DNA of 5,964 nt from Actinomycetota bacterium (GTDB lineage Bacteria; Actinomycetota; Thermoleophilia; Solirubrobacterales; Solirubrobacteraceae): positions 1-5,964 of the forward strand of contig JAHWJM010000170.1 in NCBI GenBank assembly GCA_019348435.1. The letters are read 5' to 3'. Made by a program: the position numbers and the translations under genes. The notes under the pieces are model-generated. The model was not told where the DNA came from. It worked only from the letters and a program-made list of their open reading frames with translations, and did not search any database. Of the stretch, positions 1-5,519 are shown piece after piece; within the stretch, counting starts at the first letter, position 1; the number at the start of each line of letters is the position of its first letter.

Positions 1-2
1 GG

Positions 3-89
3 CGTCTGGAGTGCCGCGACCAGGATCTCTTCTTTGGAAAAGAAGCCGGACAGGAACGGAAAGCCCGCGATGGCCAGCACGCCGACGGC
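3..89 (-). CDS. nuoL: NADH-quinone oxidoreductase subunit L (NuoL), internal fragment
   Basis: Read on the minus strand from base 89 down to 3, this stretch encodes a peptide containing GVLAIAGFP followed by SGFFSKEEIL and then VAAL. This matches the conserved membrane segment and loop of NuoL, the large antiporter-like proton-pumping subunit of respiratory complex I, where the usual form is close to LALAGxPPxxGFFSKDEIL. Only about 29 codons are present: the gene leaves the window at base 1 and its similarity stops at about 81-90, where the opposite strand becomes acyl-CoA carboxylase. The frame stays open past 89 but no longer looks like NuoL. Codon choice (TTT, AAA, GAA) is less GC-biased than in the rest of the window, hinting at a different source. 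MrpA/NuoM relatives are less likely because the GFFSKxEIL motif is characteristic of NuoL. It is a fragment, not a functional gene as seen here. Confidence 0.72.
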
Positions 90-90
90 C
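78..90. other. Chimeric junction between nuoL (minus) and carboxylase (plus)
   Basis: NuoL-like sequence on the minus strand ends, and carboxylase-like sequence on the plus strand begins, within these roughly 13 bases. The two similarities overlap by only a few bases (around cgccgacggcc), so the exact breakpoint is not resolvable. A short microhomology join in inverted orientation fits an assembly or amplification chimera, or a real rearrangement. No transposon end or terminal repeat is visible. Confidence 0.55.
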
Positions 91-360
91 GAGGTCGCGG
101 TGATGGGACCGGAGGGCGCGGTCAACATCATCTACCGCCGCGACATCGCCCACTCGCCGACACCCGAAGCGAGGCGCGAGAAGCTCATGGACGACTACCG
201 TGCGCGCTTCGCCAACCCCTACTCCGCCGGCGAGCGCGGCTACGTCGACGACGTGATCATCCCGCACGAGACGCGGCCGAAGCTGATCGCCGCGCTCGAG
301 GCCCTGCAGACCAAGCGCGTCGAGCGCCCGAAGCGCAAGCACGGCAACATCCCGCTGTGA
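82..360 (+). CDS. Acyl-CoA carboxylase carboxyltransferase (beta) subunit, C-terminal fragment
   Basis: This is the last ~92 residues of a biotin-dependent carboxylase beta subunit of the propionyl-/acetyl-CoA carboxylase type (PccB/AccD-like, usually about 510-540 residues). The family transfers CO2 from carboxybiotin to an acyl-CoA in the cytoplasm. Recognisable pieces in order are PTAEVAVMGPEGAVNIIYRR, the ANPYSAGERGYVDDVI segment, ETRPKLIAALEAL, and the very conserved terminus KHGNIPL directly before TGA. Similarity begins at the proline codon at 82. The usual tryptophan before it is absent and the upstream sequence instead reads as NuoL on the other strand. The frame remains open to base 1 and has TTG at 34 and ATG at 70, but these are unlikely as true starts because nothing before 82 resembles the family. 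The stop overlaps the start of the next gene by 4 bp. Which acyl-CoA is used cannot be told from this part. Confidence 0.88.
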   Translation, partial: PTAEVAVMGPEGAVNIIYRRDIAHSPTPEARREKLMDDYRARFANPYSAGERGYVDDVIIPHETRPKLIAALEALQTKRVERPKRKHGNIPL

Positions 361-1910
361 CATCCCGCGCTCTGGCGCCGGCGCTGGCGCTGGTGCTGCT
401 CGCCGGCGCCGTCCTGCGGTTCGCGACGCTCGACGCGCAGAGCCTCTGGTACGACGAGGCGGTCACCGCCCAGCTGCTGCAGATGGACCTCCGCGGGATG
501 CTTGGCGCGATCCCCGACAGCGAGTCCACGCCGCCGCTGTACTACGTGCTGGCATGGCTGTGGACGCAGCTCTTCGGGACCGGCGAGGCCGGCATGCGCT
601 CGCTCTCGGCGCTGTTGGGCACCGCCACGATCGCGGTCGCATGGGCGCTGGGACGGCGGCTGGGCGGCACCCGCGCCGGGCTCGCCGCGGCGGCGCTCGT
701 GGCGTTCAACCCGCTGCTCGTCTGGTTCAGCCAGGAGGCGCGGGCCTACTCCCTGCTGGCGCTGCTGGGCGCGCTGTCGGCCCTGCTGTGGCTGAGCGCG
801 CTCGAGGACGATGGTGTCGCCCCCCGGTCGTCGGACCCGCGCCGTTCTGAGGACGATCGGGCCGCGAACTCGCCGGCCTTCGGACCACGGCAGATGCGCT
901 TGCTCGCGTGGGGCGCGGTCGCCGCCCTCGCGCTGGCCACCCACTACTACGCGATCTTCCTCGTCGCGCCGCAGGGGCTCTGGCTGGCGCTGCGGGCGCC
1001 GGGCCTGCGCGAGCGCGCCACGGCGCTCTCACTGCCGCTGGCGGCGGGCGCTGCACTGCTGCCGCTGGCGCTGCACCAGCGCGCCAACGACGGCGCGTCG
1101 TTCATCGGCGACAGCGCGCTGGCGACCCGCTTGGCGCAGGTGCCCAAGCAGTTTCTCGTCGGTTACGACGCGCCGCTGGAGCCGCTGCTGATCGCGCTCA
1201 CGGCAGTCGCGGTGCTGCTCGGCTTCGCCGGCTTGGCCGCCCTGCTGGCGGGCCGCGCCACCGCCTGCGCGCGGCGGCATCACGAGATTGCCCTGCTGAC
1301 GTCCCTCACGGCGGCCGCCCTCGCGCTGCCGGTGCTGGCGGCGCTGGCCGGAGAGGATCACCTCATCACCCGCAACATCCTGGTGGCGCTGCCGCTCGCG
1401 TGCGTTCTCGTCGGCGCCGGTCTCGCCGCAGCGGCGCAGGCCACCGAACGCGGCGCGGCGGCGGCGCTCGCGGTCGCGTGCCTGGCGGGGATCGTCGCCG
1501 TCGTCGGCGTCGCCCGCGACCCCGAGCTGCAGCGCGACGATTGGCGCGGCGCCGTCCGCTCGCTGGGGCCGATCGGCGAGCCCCGGCTGATCGTGGCCAC
1601 GCCGCACTCGGCGCTTACCCCGCTGCGCTACTACCTGCCGGGGCTGCGCCAGGCGACGCCGCCGAGCTTCACGACGGCGGAGATCGACCAGATCGCGCTC
1701 CCGGTGCGCCTGCCGGGCGACCGACCCGAGCCACCGCGACCCGTCGCGCCGGTGGCACCGGCGCCCGGCTACAGCCTCGTGGGGCGCACCGACGGCGACA
1801 CGTTCACGGTCCTGCGCTGGCGGCTCCCCGCGCCGCGGCCCGAGCCCGTCGCGCCCGCGGTCGGCCTCGACGGAGAGCCCGCCGCGGTGCTCGCAGTGGG
1901 TGCGCCTTGA
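357..1910 (+). CDS. GT-C family membrane glycosyltransferase (family 39/ArnT-PMT type)
   Basis: A 517-residue polytopic membrane protein of the GT-C fold, which transfers a sugar from a polyprenyl-phosphate donor at the outer face of the cytoplasmic membrane. After a first hydrophobic helix (about 5-20) comes the external-loop motif SLWYDEA with the acidic pair D33-E34, the usual catalytic signature. TPPLYY (58-63), SQEARAY (125-131), THYYA (195-199) and ITRN (337-340) are further landmarks seen in bacterial family 39 enzymes. I count about ten to eleven hydrophobic segments to residue ~385. A soluble C-terminal part starts near DDWRGAVRSL (394-403) and has proline-rich stretches (456-470, 491-500). 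Length is normal for the family. The GTG start overlaps the carboxylase TGA (GTGA), has no ribosome binding site and is probably translationally coupled. A charged loop at 150-178 looks inserted between two helices. Donor and acceptor are unknown; cell-wall glycan or protein mannosylation are possibilities only. Confidence 0.85.
   Translation: MTSRALAPALALVLLAGAVLRFATLDAQSLWYDEAVTAQLLQMDLRGMLGAIPDSESTPPLYYVLAWLWTQLFGTGEAGMRSLSALLGTATIAVAWALGRRLGGTRAGLAAAALVAFNPLLVWFSQEARAYSLLALLGALSALLWLSALEDDGVAPRSSDPRRSEDDRAANSPAFGPRQMRLLAWGAVAALALATHYYAIFLVAPQGLWLALRAPGLRERATALSLPLAAGAALLPLALHQRANDGASFIGDSALATRLAQVPKQFLVGYDAPLEPLLIALTAVAVLLGFAGLAALLAGRATACARRHHEIALLTSLTAAALALPVLAALAGEDHLITRNILVALPLACVLVGAGLAAAAQATERGAAAALAVACLAGIVAVVGVARDPELQRDDWRGAVRSLGPIGEPRLIVATPHSALTPLRYYLPGLRQATPPSFTTAEIDQIALPVRLPGDRPEPPRPVAPVAPAPGYSLVGRTDGDTFTVLRWRLPAPRPEPVAPAVGLDGEPAAVLAVGAP
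804..860 (+). repeat. 9-bp in-frame direct repeat and imperfect hairpin inside the glycosyltransferase gene
   Basis: The 9-mer gaggacgat occurs at 804-812 and again at 849-857, exactly 45 bp apart, so the peptide EDD recurs 15 residues later. The stretch also holds an imperfect inverted repeat: ccggtcgtc (824-832) pairs with gacgatcgg (852-860) over nine positions, one of them G-T, with a 19-nt loop. The encoded loop (residues 150-178) is hydrophilic and sits between two hydrophobic helices. This may be a small inserted repeat element, or just a variable loop. Confidence 0.35.
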
Positions 1911-1948
1911 TCGCGGGTGAGATCGCGCCGCTTGCCTGCGGGAGCAAA

Positions 1949-1978
1949 GTGACGCCCCCGTCAGGTTCTCGCTAGCCT
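1949..1978 (+). promoter_or_regulatory. Predicted promoter for the GMC oxidoreductase gene, probably leaderless
   Basis: A -35-like gtgacg (1949-1954, sharing TGAC with TTGACA) is separated by 18 bp from a TAGCCT box (1973-1978) that fits the actinobacterial TAnnnT -10. The expected transcription start is about 1984-1989, at or a few bases before the ATG at 1989. There is no Shine-Dalgarno sequence before that ATG, which fits a leaderless message. Confidence 0.45.
1950..1963. promoter_or_regulatory. Perfect dyad TGACG-cccc-CGTCA overlapping the -35 region
   Basis: Five bases on each side of a four-base centre form a perfect inverted repeat, which overlaps the predicted -35 element of the downstream GMC oxidoreductase promoter. 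The position would suit an operator that blocks or aids RNA polymerase, but no regulator is encoded in the window and short dyads arise easily in GC-rich DNA. Confidence 0.3.
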
Positions 1979-1988
1979 GGGTTCGGCC

Positions 1989-3677
1989 ATGGCCACGCCC
2001 GCTCGCGCGCACGAGGACGACCCCGAGCACGACTACGACTGGCTCGTCGTCGGATCGGGATTCGGCGGCAGCGTGGCCGCGCACCGGCTGACCGAGAAGG
2101 GCTACCGCGTGGCGGTCATCGAGTCCGGCCGGCGCTTCGCCGACGACGAGTTCCCGCGCTCCACCTGGGACCTGCGGCGCTACTTCTTCGCTCCCCGCCT
2201 CGGCCTGCGCGGCATCTTTCGCCTGTCGCTGTTCAAGGACGTCTCGATCGTCAGCGGCGCGGGCGTCGGCGGCGGCAGCCTCGGCTACGCGAACACGCTC
2301 TACCGCGCCCGGCCGCGCTTCTACTCCGACCGCCAGTGGGCCGGCCTCGAGGACGACTGGGAGGCCGCGCTCGCGCCGCACTTCGACGAGGCCGAGCGCA
2401 TGCTCGGCGTCACGACGGTCCTCTCCGACGACCCCGCCGACGATCTGCTGCGCGAGTTCGGCCGTCACATCGACGCCGACAAGACCTACGCCAAGACACG
2501 CGTCGGGGTCTTCTTCGGAACCCCGGGCGAGACCGTCGCGGACCCGTTCTTCGGCGGCGCCGGCCCCGCTCGCACGGGCTGCATCGCCTGCGGGCGCTGC
2601 ATGGTCGGTTGTCCGGTCGGCGCGAAGAACACGCTGCCCAAGAACTACCTCTGGCTCGCCGAGCACGCCGGCTGCCGCGTCGTCGCCGACCGCGAGGTCG
2701 TCGACGTCCGTCCGCTCGGAGCGCGCGACGGCTCGCAGGGCTACACCGTCACGACGGAGCGCACCGGCGCGTGGCTGCGCAAGGACCGGCGCACGATCAC
2801 GGCGCGCAACGTCGTTCTCTCAGCCGGGCCGCTGGGCACGAACAAGCTGCTGCAGCGCTGCCGCTACAACGGTTCGCTGCCGAACGTCTCGCACCGCCTC
2901 GGTGAGCTCGTGCGCACCAACAGCGAGGCGATCCTGGCGGTGACCGCGCCCGACGACAGCGTCGACTACACCAAGCGCGTCGCGATCTCGGGCTCGATCT
3001 ACCCCGACGAGAACACCCACATCGAGACGGTCAGCTACGGCCACGCGGGCGACTCGATGAGCCTGCTGCACACGCTGCTGATCGGCGACGGCACGAAGCT
3101 CACGCGTCCTCTGAAGTTCCTCGTCGCCGTGCTGCGCCACCCGATCCGCTTCGTCAAGCTGCAGGACCCGCGCGCGTGGTCGCGGCGGACGATCATCCTG
3201 CTCGTCATGCAGACGCTCGACAACGCGATCGCGTTGCGCCCGCGGCCGGGACGCCGCGGCACGATGCGCCTGCAGACCGAGCAGGACCCCGACAAGCCCA
3301 ACCCGACGTTCATCCCGATCGCCAACGAGGCCGCCGACTGGATGGCCAAGCGGATCGGCGGCGTGCCCCAGAGCTCGCTCCTGGAGGCGCTGGCGAGCAT
3401 CCCGACGACCGCGCACGTCCTCGGCGGCGTCGTGATCGGGCGCTCTCGCGACGAGGGCGTCATCGACGCGCGCCACCGCGTCTTCGGCTATCAGAACCTG
3501 CTCGTCTGCGACGGCTCGGTCATCCCGGCGAACGTCGGCGTCAACCCGAGCCTGACGATCACCGCGCTCGCCGAGCGCGCGATGAGCTTCGTGCCGCCGG
3601 CCGCGGCGGGCCCGAGCGAGACGAGCACGAGCACCGCCGCAGGCGAGGACGAGGCCGAGCCCGTCCTGTCGCCGTGA
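1989..3677 (+). CDS. ChoD-type FAD-dependent GMC oxidoreductase with a four-cysteine motif
   Basis: A 562-residue soluble flavoprotein of the glucose-methanol-choline oxidoreductase family, closest in pattern to the actinobacterial protein annotated as cholesterol oxidase ChoD (about 580 residues). The N-terminal Rossmann motif is VGSGFGGS (21-28), with E45 ending the second strand, and GAGVGGGS (90-97) is the second FAD-contact motif. FGGAGPARTG (188-197) leads into C198-x2-C201-x2-C204-x3-C208-P, followed by GAKNTLPKNYL. The C-terminal catalytic region has TAHVLGG with H476, and VGVNPSLTITALAERA with N519, matching the His/Asn pair of GMC enzymes. VCDGSVIPANVG (506-517) is the usual closing FAD motif. 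Residues 537-562 are a Ser/Thr/Glu-rich tail. No signal peptide is seen, so it is probably cytoplasmic. Steroid or another alcohol could be the substrate; ChoD itself has uncertain function, so I give no symbol. It has its own predicted promoter and no ribosome binding site. Confidence 0.88.
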   Translation: MATPARAHEDDPEHDYDWLVVGSGFGGSVAAHRLTEKGYRVAVIESGRRFADDEFPRSTWDLRRYFFAPRLGLRGIFRLSLFKDVSIVSGAGVGGGSLGYANTLYRARPRFYSDRQWAGLEDDWEAALAPHFDEAERMLGVTTVLSDDPADDLLREFGRHIDADKTYAKTRVGVFFGTPGETVADPFFGGAGPARTGCIACGRCMVGCPVGAKNTLPKNYLWLAEHAGCRVVADREVVDVRPLGARDGSQGYTVTTERTGAWLRKDRRTITARNVVLSAGPLGTNKLLQRCRYNGSLPNVSHRLGELVRTNSEAILAVTAPDDSVDYTKRVAISGSIYPDENTHIETVSYGHAGDSMSLLHTLLIGDGTKLTRPLKFLVAVLRHPIRFVKLQDPRAWSRRTIILLVMQTLDNAIALRPRPGRRGTMRLQTEQDPDKPNPTFIPIANEAADWMAKRIGGVPQSSLLEALASIPTTAHVLGGVVIGRSRDEGVIDARHRVFGYQNLLVCDGSVIPANVGVNPSLTITALAERAMSFVPPAAAGPSETSTSTAAGEDEAEPVLSP

Positions 3678-3708
3678 TCCCGTTCGCTGCCGCCGCCGTA
3701 ACAGCGAA

Positions 3709-4122
3709 ATGCGCGAATCGACCATCTACTCTGAGATGGCTGTGGCCAGGGCAGACTCCTCGAAGCCCAGGATCGTCCAGCGTCTCGAGGCGCAGCGCGA
3801 GCGCCACCGCCAGCGTGGCCTCCTGGTGCGCACGCTCTACACGATCGTGGGCTTCACGGTGCTCATCGCGGGCCTGCTCATGCTCGTCCTGCCGGGCCCC
3901 GCGCTGATCGTCATCCCGATCGGGCTCGCGCTGCTGTCGCTCGAGTTCGTCTGGGCCGAGGGACTGCTCGAGCGCGCGCTCAAGCACGGTGAGAGCGCCA
4001 AACGCAAGGCGCAGGACACGACGCGCACGCAGCGCATCCTCAGCGCGGTCGCCGCCGTGCTCGCCGTGGCGGCGATCGCCGTGTGGGGCGCGATCGGCGA
4101 CATCCCGCTGCTGCCGCTGTAG
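3709..4122 (+). CDS. PGPGW-family small transmembrane protein
   Basis: A 137-residue membrane protein of unknown function. A basic N-terminal region (16-37, rich in Arg/Gln/Glu) precedes a hydrophobic helix at about 39-60, then LPGPALIVIPIGLALLSLEF (61-80), which matches the conserved core of the PGPGW/TIGR02611 family (LPGPG followed by a hydrophobic helix and an E-F-x-W-A motif, here EFVWAEG at 79-85). A charged segment (89-109) leads to a third hydrophobic helix at about 110-130. The second residue pair of the signature differs (PGPA rather than PGPG). The start is uncertain: ATG at 3709 has no ribosome binding site, and in-frame ATG 3736 and GTG 3742 lie just after a TACTCT box (3727-3732), so the protein may be 9-11 residues shorter. 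It lies 31 bp after the GMC oxidoreductase on the same strand and converges with the next gene. No function can be assigned from sequence. Confidence 0.8.
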   Translation: MRESTIYSEMAVARADSSKPRIVQRLEAQRERHRQRGLLVRTLYTIVGFTVLIAGLLMLVLPGPALIVIPIGLALLSLEFVWAEGLLERALKHGESAKRKAQDTTRTQRILSAVAAVLAVAAIAVWGAIGDIPLLPL

Positions 4123-4291
4123 CACCGGGCGCCGGCCGATGTCACAGCGCGCGCAGCGCCGCGGCCGTCGACGTGGCCGTGCCGGCGGTCGCATCGCTCA
4201 CCGGCTTCGGGCAGGTGCAAGCGCGATGGCCTGTCACTGAGGAAGAGGGCATGGAGGCCGCGGCGGCTTCGGTCGCCGGCGGTGCCCCGGA

Positions 4292-4307
4292 CGAGCCTTA
4301 CGGCTCG
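4292..4307. terminator. Hairpin CGAGCC-TTAC-GGCTCG between convergent genes
   Basis: A perfect 6-bp GC-rich stem with a TTAC tetraloop lies 170 bp after the PGPGW gene and about 155 bp after the end of the minus-strand gene. Neither side has a T-run, so this is at best a weak bidirectional terminator candidate. Confidence 0.25.
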
Positions 4308-4423
4308 AGCGTCGTGCGAGTCACGCACCGCGTGTGGGCGATTTGAGCACATCTCGACCCGCCGTCGAAGCAGGTCCGCGAGGGTGGCCCGACTGCCCGG
4401 TCGTGGCGCGCCGGGTGCGGATA

Positions 4424-4436
4424 GCGCACCTTGCGC
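4424..4436 (-). terminator. Hairpin GCGCA-CCT-TGCGC just after the cyclodeaminase stop
   Basis: A perfect 5-bp stem with a 3-nt loop begins 26 bases downstream of the minus-strand stop codon (4463-4465). The position suits transcription termination of that gene, but no T-tract follows in the minus-strand direction, so the call rests on position and symmetry only. Confidence 0.25.
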
Positions 4437-4462
4437 GTCACGATGCATCCACGCCGTCAGGC

Positions 4463-5413
4463 CTACAGCGTGATGCGACCGGCCTCGACCGCACCGGCCT
4501 GCGCGGCGCGCAGCGCCGCGGCGGCGACGCCAAGGTCCTGGATCGCCAGTCCGGTGGAGTCGAAGAGCGTCGTCGCCCCGGGGCCGCTGCGACCGGCGCC
4601 ATCGCCGGCGAGCACGGCGCCGAGCGAGGTGACCTGCTCGCGCACCACCCGTCCCGCCGCGACCGCCCCGGCCAGCTCGCCGCTGTGCGAGGCCTGCTCC
4701 CACTCGTCGCAGAACAGCTCGCAGGCGACGACGGCGTCGATGCTCGCCTCGGCCTTGCCCGAACCGTCTGCGCCGAGCATGTTCAGGTGCTGGCCGGGGC
4801 GCAGGTCGTCGCGCTCGACGACGATCGTCGATCCCGGGGTGATGCAGCAGACGATGTCGCACGCCAGCGCGGCGGGGAGGTCGCCGACGGCCCAGCCCCC
4901 GAGCTCCGCCGCGAGCGCGGCCGCGGCCTCGGCGCGCGGATCGAAGCAGACGCCGTCCTGGTAGCCGGCGGCGGCGAGGCAGCGCCCCGTCCAGGCGCCA
5001 TGCAGTCCGCAGCCGACGATGCCGACGGTGCGCGCGTCCTTGCGCGCCAGCGCCAGCGCGGCGACGGCCGCCACGGCGCCCGTGCGCAGCGCGGTGACCG
5101 CGCGCGCGTCGAGGATCGCCAGCGGCACCCCGGTGCGCGCATCGGACAGGCAGACGACGCCGCTCACCGTCGGCAGGCCATGGGCCGGGTTGCCGGGGAA
5201 CGACGTGACCCACTTGAGCAGCGCGAGGTCGCCGCCCCGCGCCGGCATCGCGCGAAAATCTCCGTAGGGCGGGCTGTCGAGATACACCTTGGGCGGCATC
5301 GCCCACTCGCCCGCGTGGTGGCGCAGGAAGGCGTCGCGCGTCGCCTCGATCGCCGCTTCGGGCGAGACGGCGGCCAGGACGGCGTCGTGATCTAGCAGCG
5401 CAAGCTCGGGCAT
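4463..5413 (-). CDS. Ornithine cyclodeaminase/mu-crystallin family NAD(P)-dependent enzyme
   Basis: A 316-residue cytoplasmic protein of the OCD/mu-crystallin family, which includes ornithine cyclodeaminase, archaeal-type alanine dehydrogenase and cyclic imino-acid reductases. The substrate-side half shows MPPKVYLD with K42 (the probable catalytic lysine), GDFRAMPA (51-58, with R54), LLKWVTSFPGNP (65-76) and ALRTGA with R110, the usual substrate-carboxylate arginine. The dinucleotide-binding half begins at ARTVGIVGCGLHG (127-139, GxGxxG at 134-139), with D158 ending the next strand. LGADGSGKAE (213-222) carries the conserved aspartate D216, and LFDSTGLAIQDLGVA (283-297) is the typical C-terminal signature. 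Length is normal. The real reaction (deamination, dehydrogenation or imine reduction) cannot be decided from sequence, so no symbol is given. ATG at 5413 has no ribosome binding site, and a TAGCCT box (minus strand, 5426-5421) ends 7 nt before it. It is divergent from the nitrite/sulfite reductase. Confidence 0.88.
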   Translation of the reverse strand: MPELALLDHDAVLAAVSPEAAIEATRDAFLRHHAGEWAMPPKVYLDSPPYGDFRAMPARGGDLALLKWVTSFPGNPAHGLPTVSGVVCLSDARTGVPLAILDARAVTALRTGAVAAVAALALARKDARTVGIVGCGLHGAWTGRCLAAAGYQDGVCFDPRAEAAAALAAELGGWAVGDLPAALACDIVCCITPGSTIVVERDDLRPGQHLNMLGADGSGKAEASIDAVVACELFCDEWEQASHSGELAGAVAAGRVVREQVTSLGAVLAGDGAGRSGPGATTLFDSTGLAIQDLGVAAAALRAAQAGAVEAGRITL

Positions 5414-5420
5414 CGAGTGC

Positions 5421-5426
5421 AGGCTA
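5421..5426 (-). promoter_or_regulatory. -10-like TAGCCT directly before the cyclodeaminase start
   Basis: On the minus strand TAGCCT is followed by 7 nt and then the ATG. The same hexamer lies 10 nt before the GMC oxidoreductase ATG. The distance would place the transcription start at or next to the A of ATG, giving a leaderless message. No convincing -35 element is found 17-18 bp upstream. Confidence 0.35.
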
Positions 5427-5436
5427 CCCGCGGTCT

Positions 5437-5450
5437 GGCGGGGGCCCGCC
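5437..5450. promoter_or_regulatory. GC palindrome GGCGGG-gg-CCCGCC in the divergent intergenic region
   Basis: A perfect inverted repeat with six-base arms lies just upstream of the cyclodeaminase -10-like box, where a regulator could act on that gene. It is pure G/C, so chance occurrence is likely in this background. Confidence 0.2.
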
Positions 5451-5482
5451 GCGCCCTACGACAACGGTCCGCTCCGGCAAAT

Positions 5483-5519
5483 CCGAAAACCCGACTGGAA
5501 TTGAGCTGTATCATTTCGG
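5483..5519 (+). promoter_or_regulatory. Predicted promoter/operator region of the nitrite/sulfite reductase
   Basis: This is the most AT-rich patch in the window. TATCAT (5509-5514) fits a TAnnnT -10 and would give a 5' leader of about 38 nt. A good -35 is not visible at 17-18 bp. Arms ccgaaa (5483-5488) and tttcgg (5514-5519) form a 6-bp inverted repeat 25 bp apart that brackets the region and overlaps the -10, and cccgactggaattgag (5490-5505) lies between them. An operator for a sulfur or nitrogen regulator is conceivable but unproven. Confidence 0.35.

Larger units (their letters stand above)
4123..4462. other. 340-bp convergent intergenic region without a recognisable gene
   Basis: This stretch lies between the stops of two convergent genes. 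A plus-strand frame runs open through it to a TGA at 4344-4346, and long minus-strand frames also cross it, but none has a family motif, a ribosome binding site or the strong third-position G/C bias of the neighbours. It contains two short perfect hairpins (listed separately) and an 8-bp palindrome gatgcatc at 4442-4449. No tRNA, riboswitch or repeat array was recognised. It is longer than needed for a terminator and could be a decayed gene or an unrecognised RNA. Confidence 0.5.

Noticed and set aside
34..81. TTG at 34 or ATG at 70 as the start of a small complete 97-108-residue gene
   Set aside because: Homology to the carboxylase beta subunit starts only at 82 and is clearly its C-terminus. 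The upstream bases are explained by NuoL on the other strand, so these are not real starts.
1909..1927. Direct repeat gatcgcg at 1909-1915 and 1921-1927 just after the glycosyltransferase stop
   Set aside because: Seven-base GC-rich repeats this close are common by chance here, and there is no symmetry or promoter relation to support an operator.
1029..2666. A 545-codon open frame on the minus strand opposite the glycosyltransferase and the GMC oxidoreductase
   Set aside because: It is antisense to two well-supported genes, spans their boundary, and is an Arg/Gly/Ala/Gln-rich string with no family motif. Long antisense frames are expected in very GC-rich coding DNA.
4136..4330. Possible cobalamin riboswitch on the minus strand, from a gaagccggtgag stretch
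   Set aside because: The resemblance covers only a few bases. The conserved GCCACTG and B12-box elements are missing, and on that strand the sequence leads into the antisense of the PGPGW gene rather than a regulated start.
3837..5306. A 489-codon open frame on the minus strand overlapping the cyclodeaminase and antisense to the PGPGW gene
   Set aside because: It is a frame-shifted shadow of the cyclodeaminase gene that happens to stay open through the gap. Its translation is low-complexity Arg/Gly-rich and shows no conserved motif.
4334..5395. A 353-codon plus-strand open frame antisense to the cyclodeaminase
   Set aside because: It overlaps the real minus-strand gene almost completely, and the translation is Arg/Ala/Gly-rich without recognisable domains.
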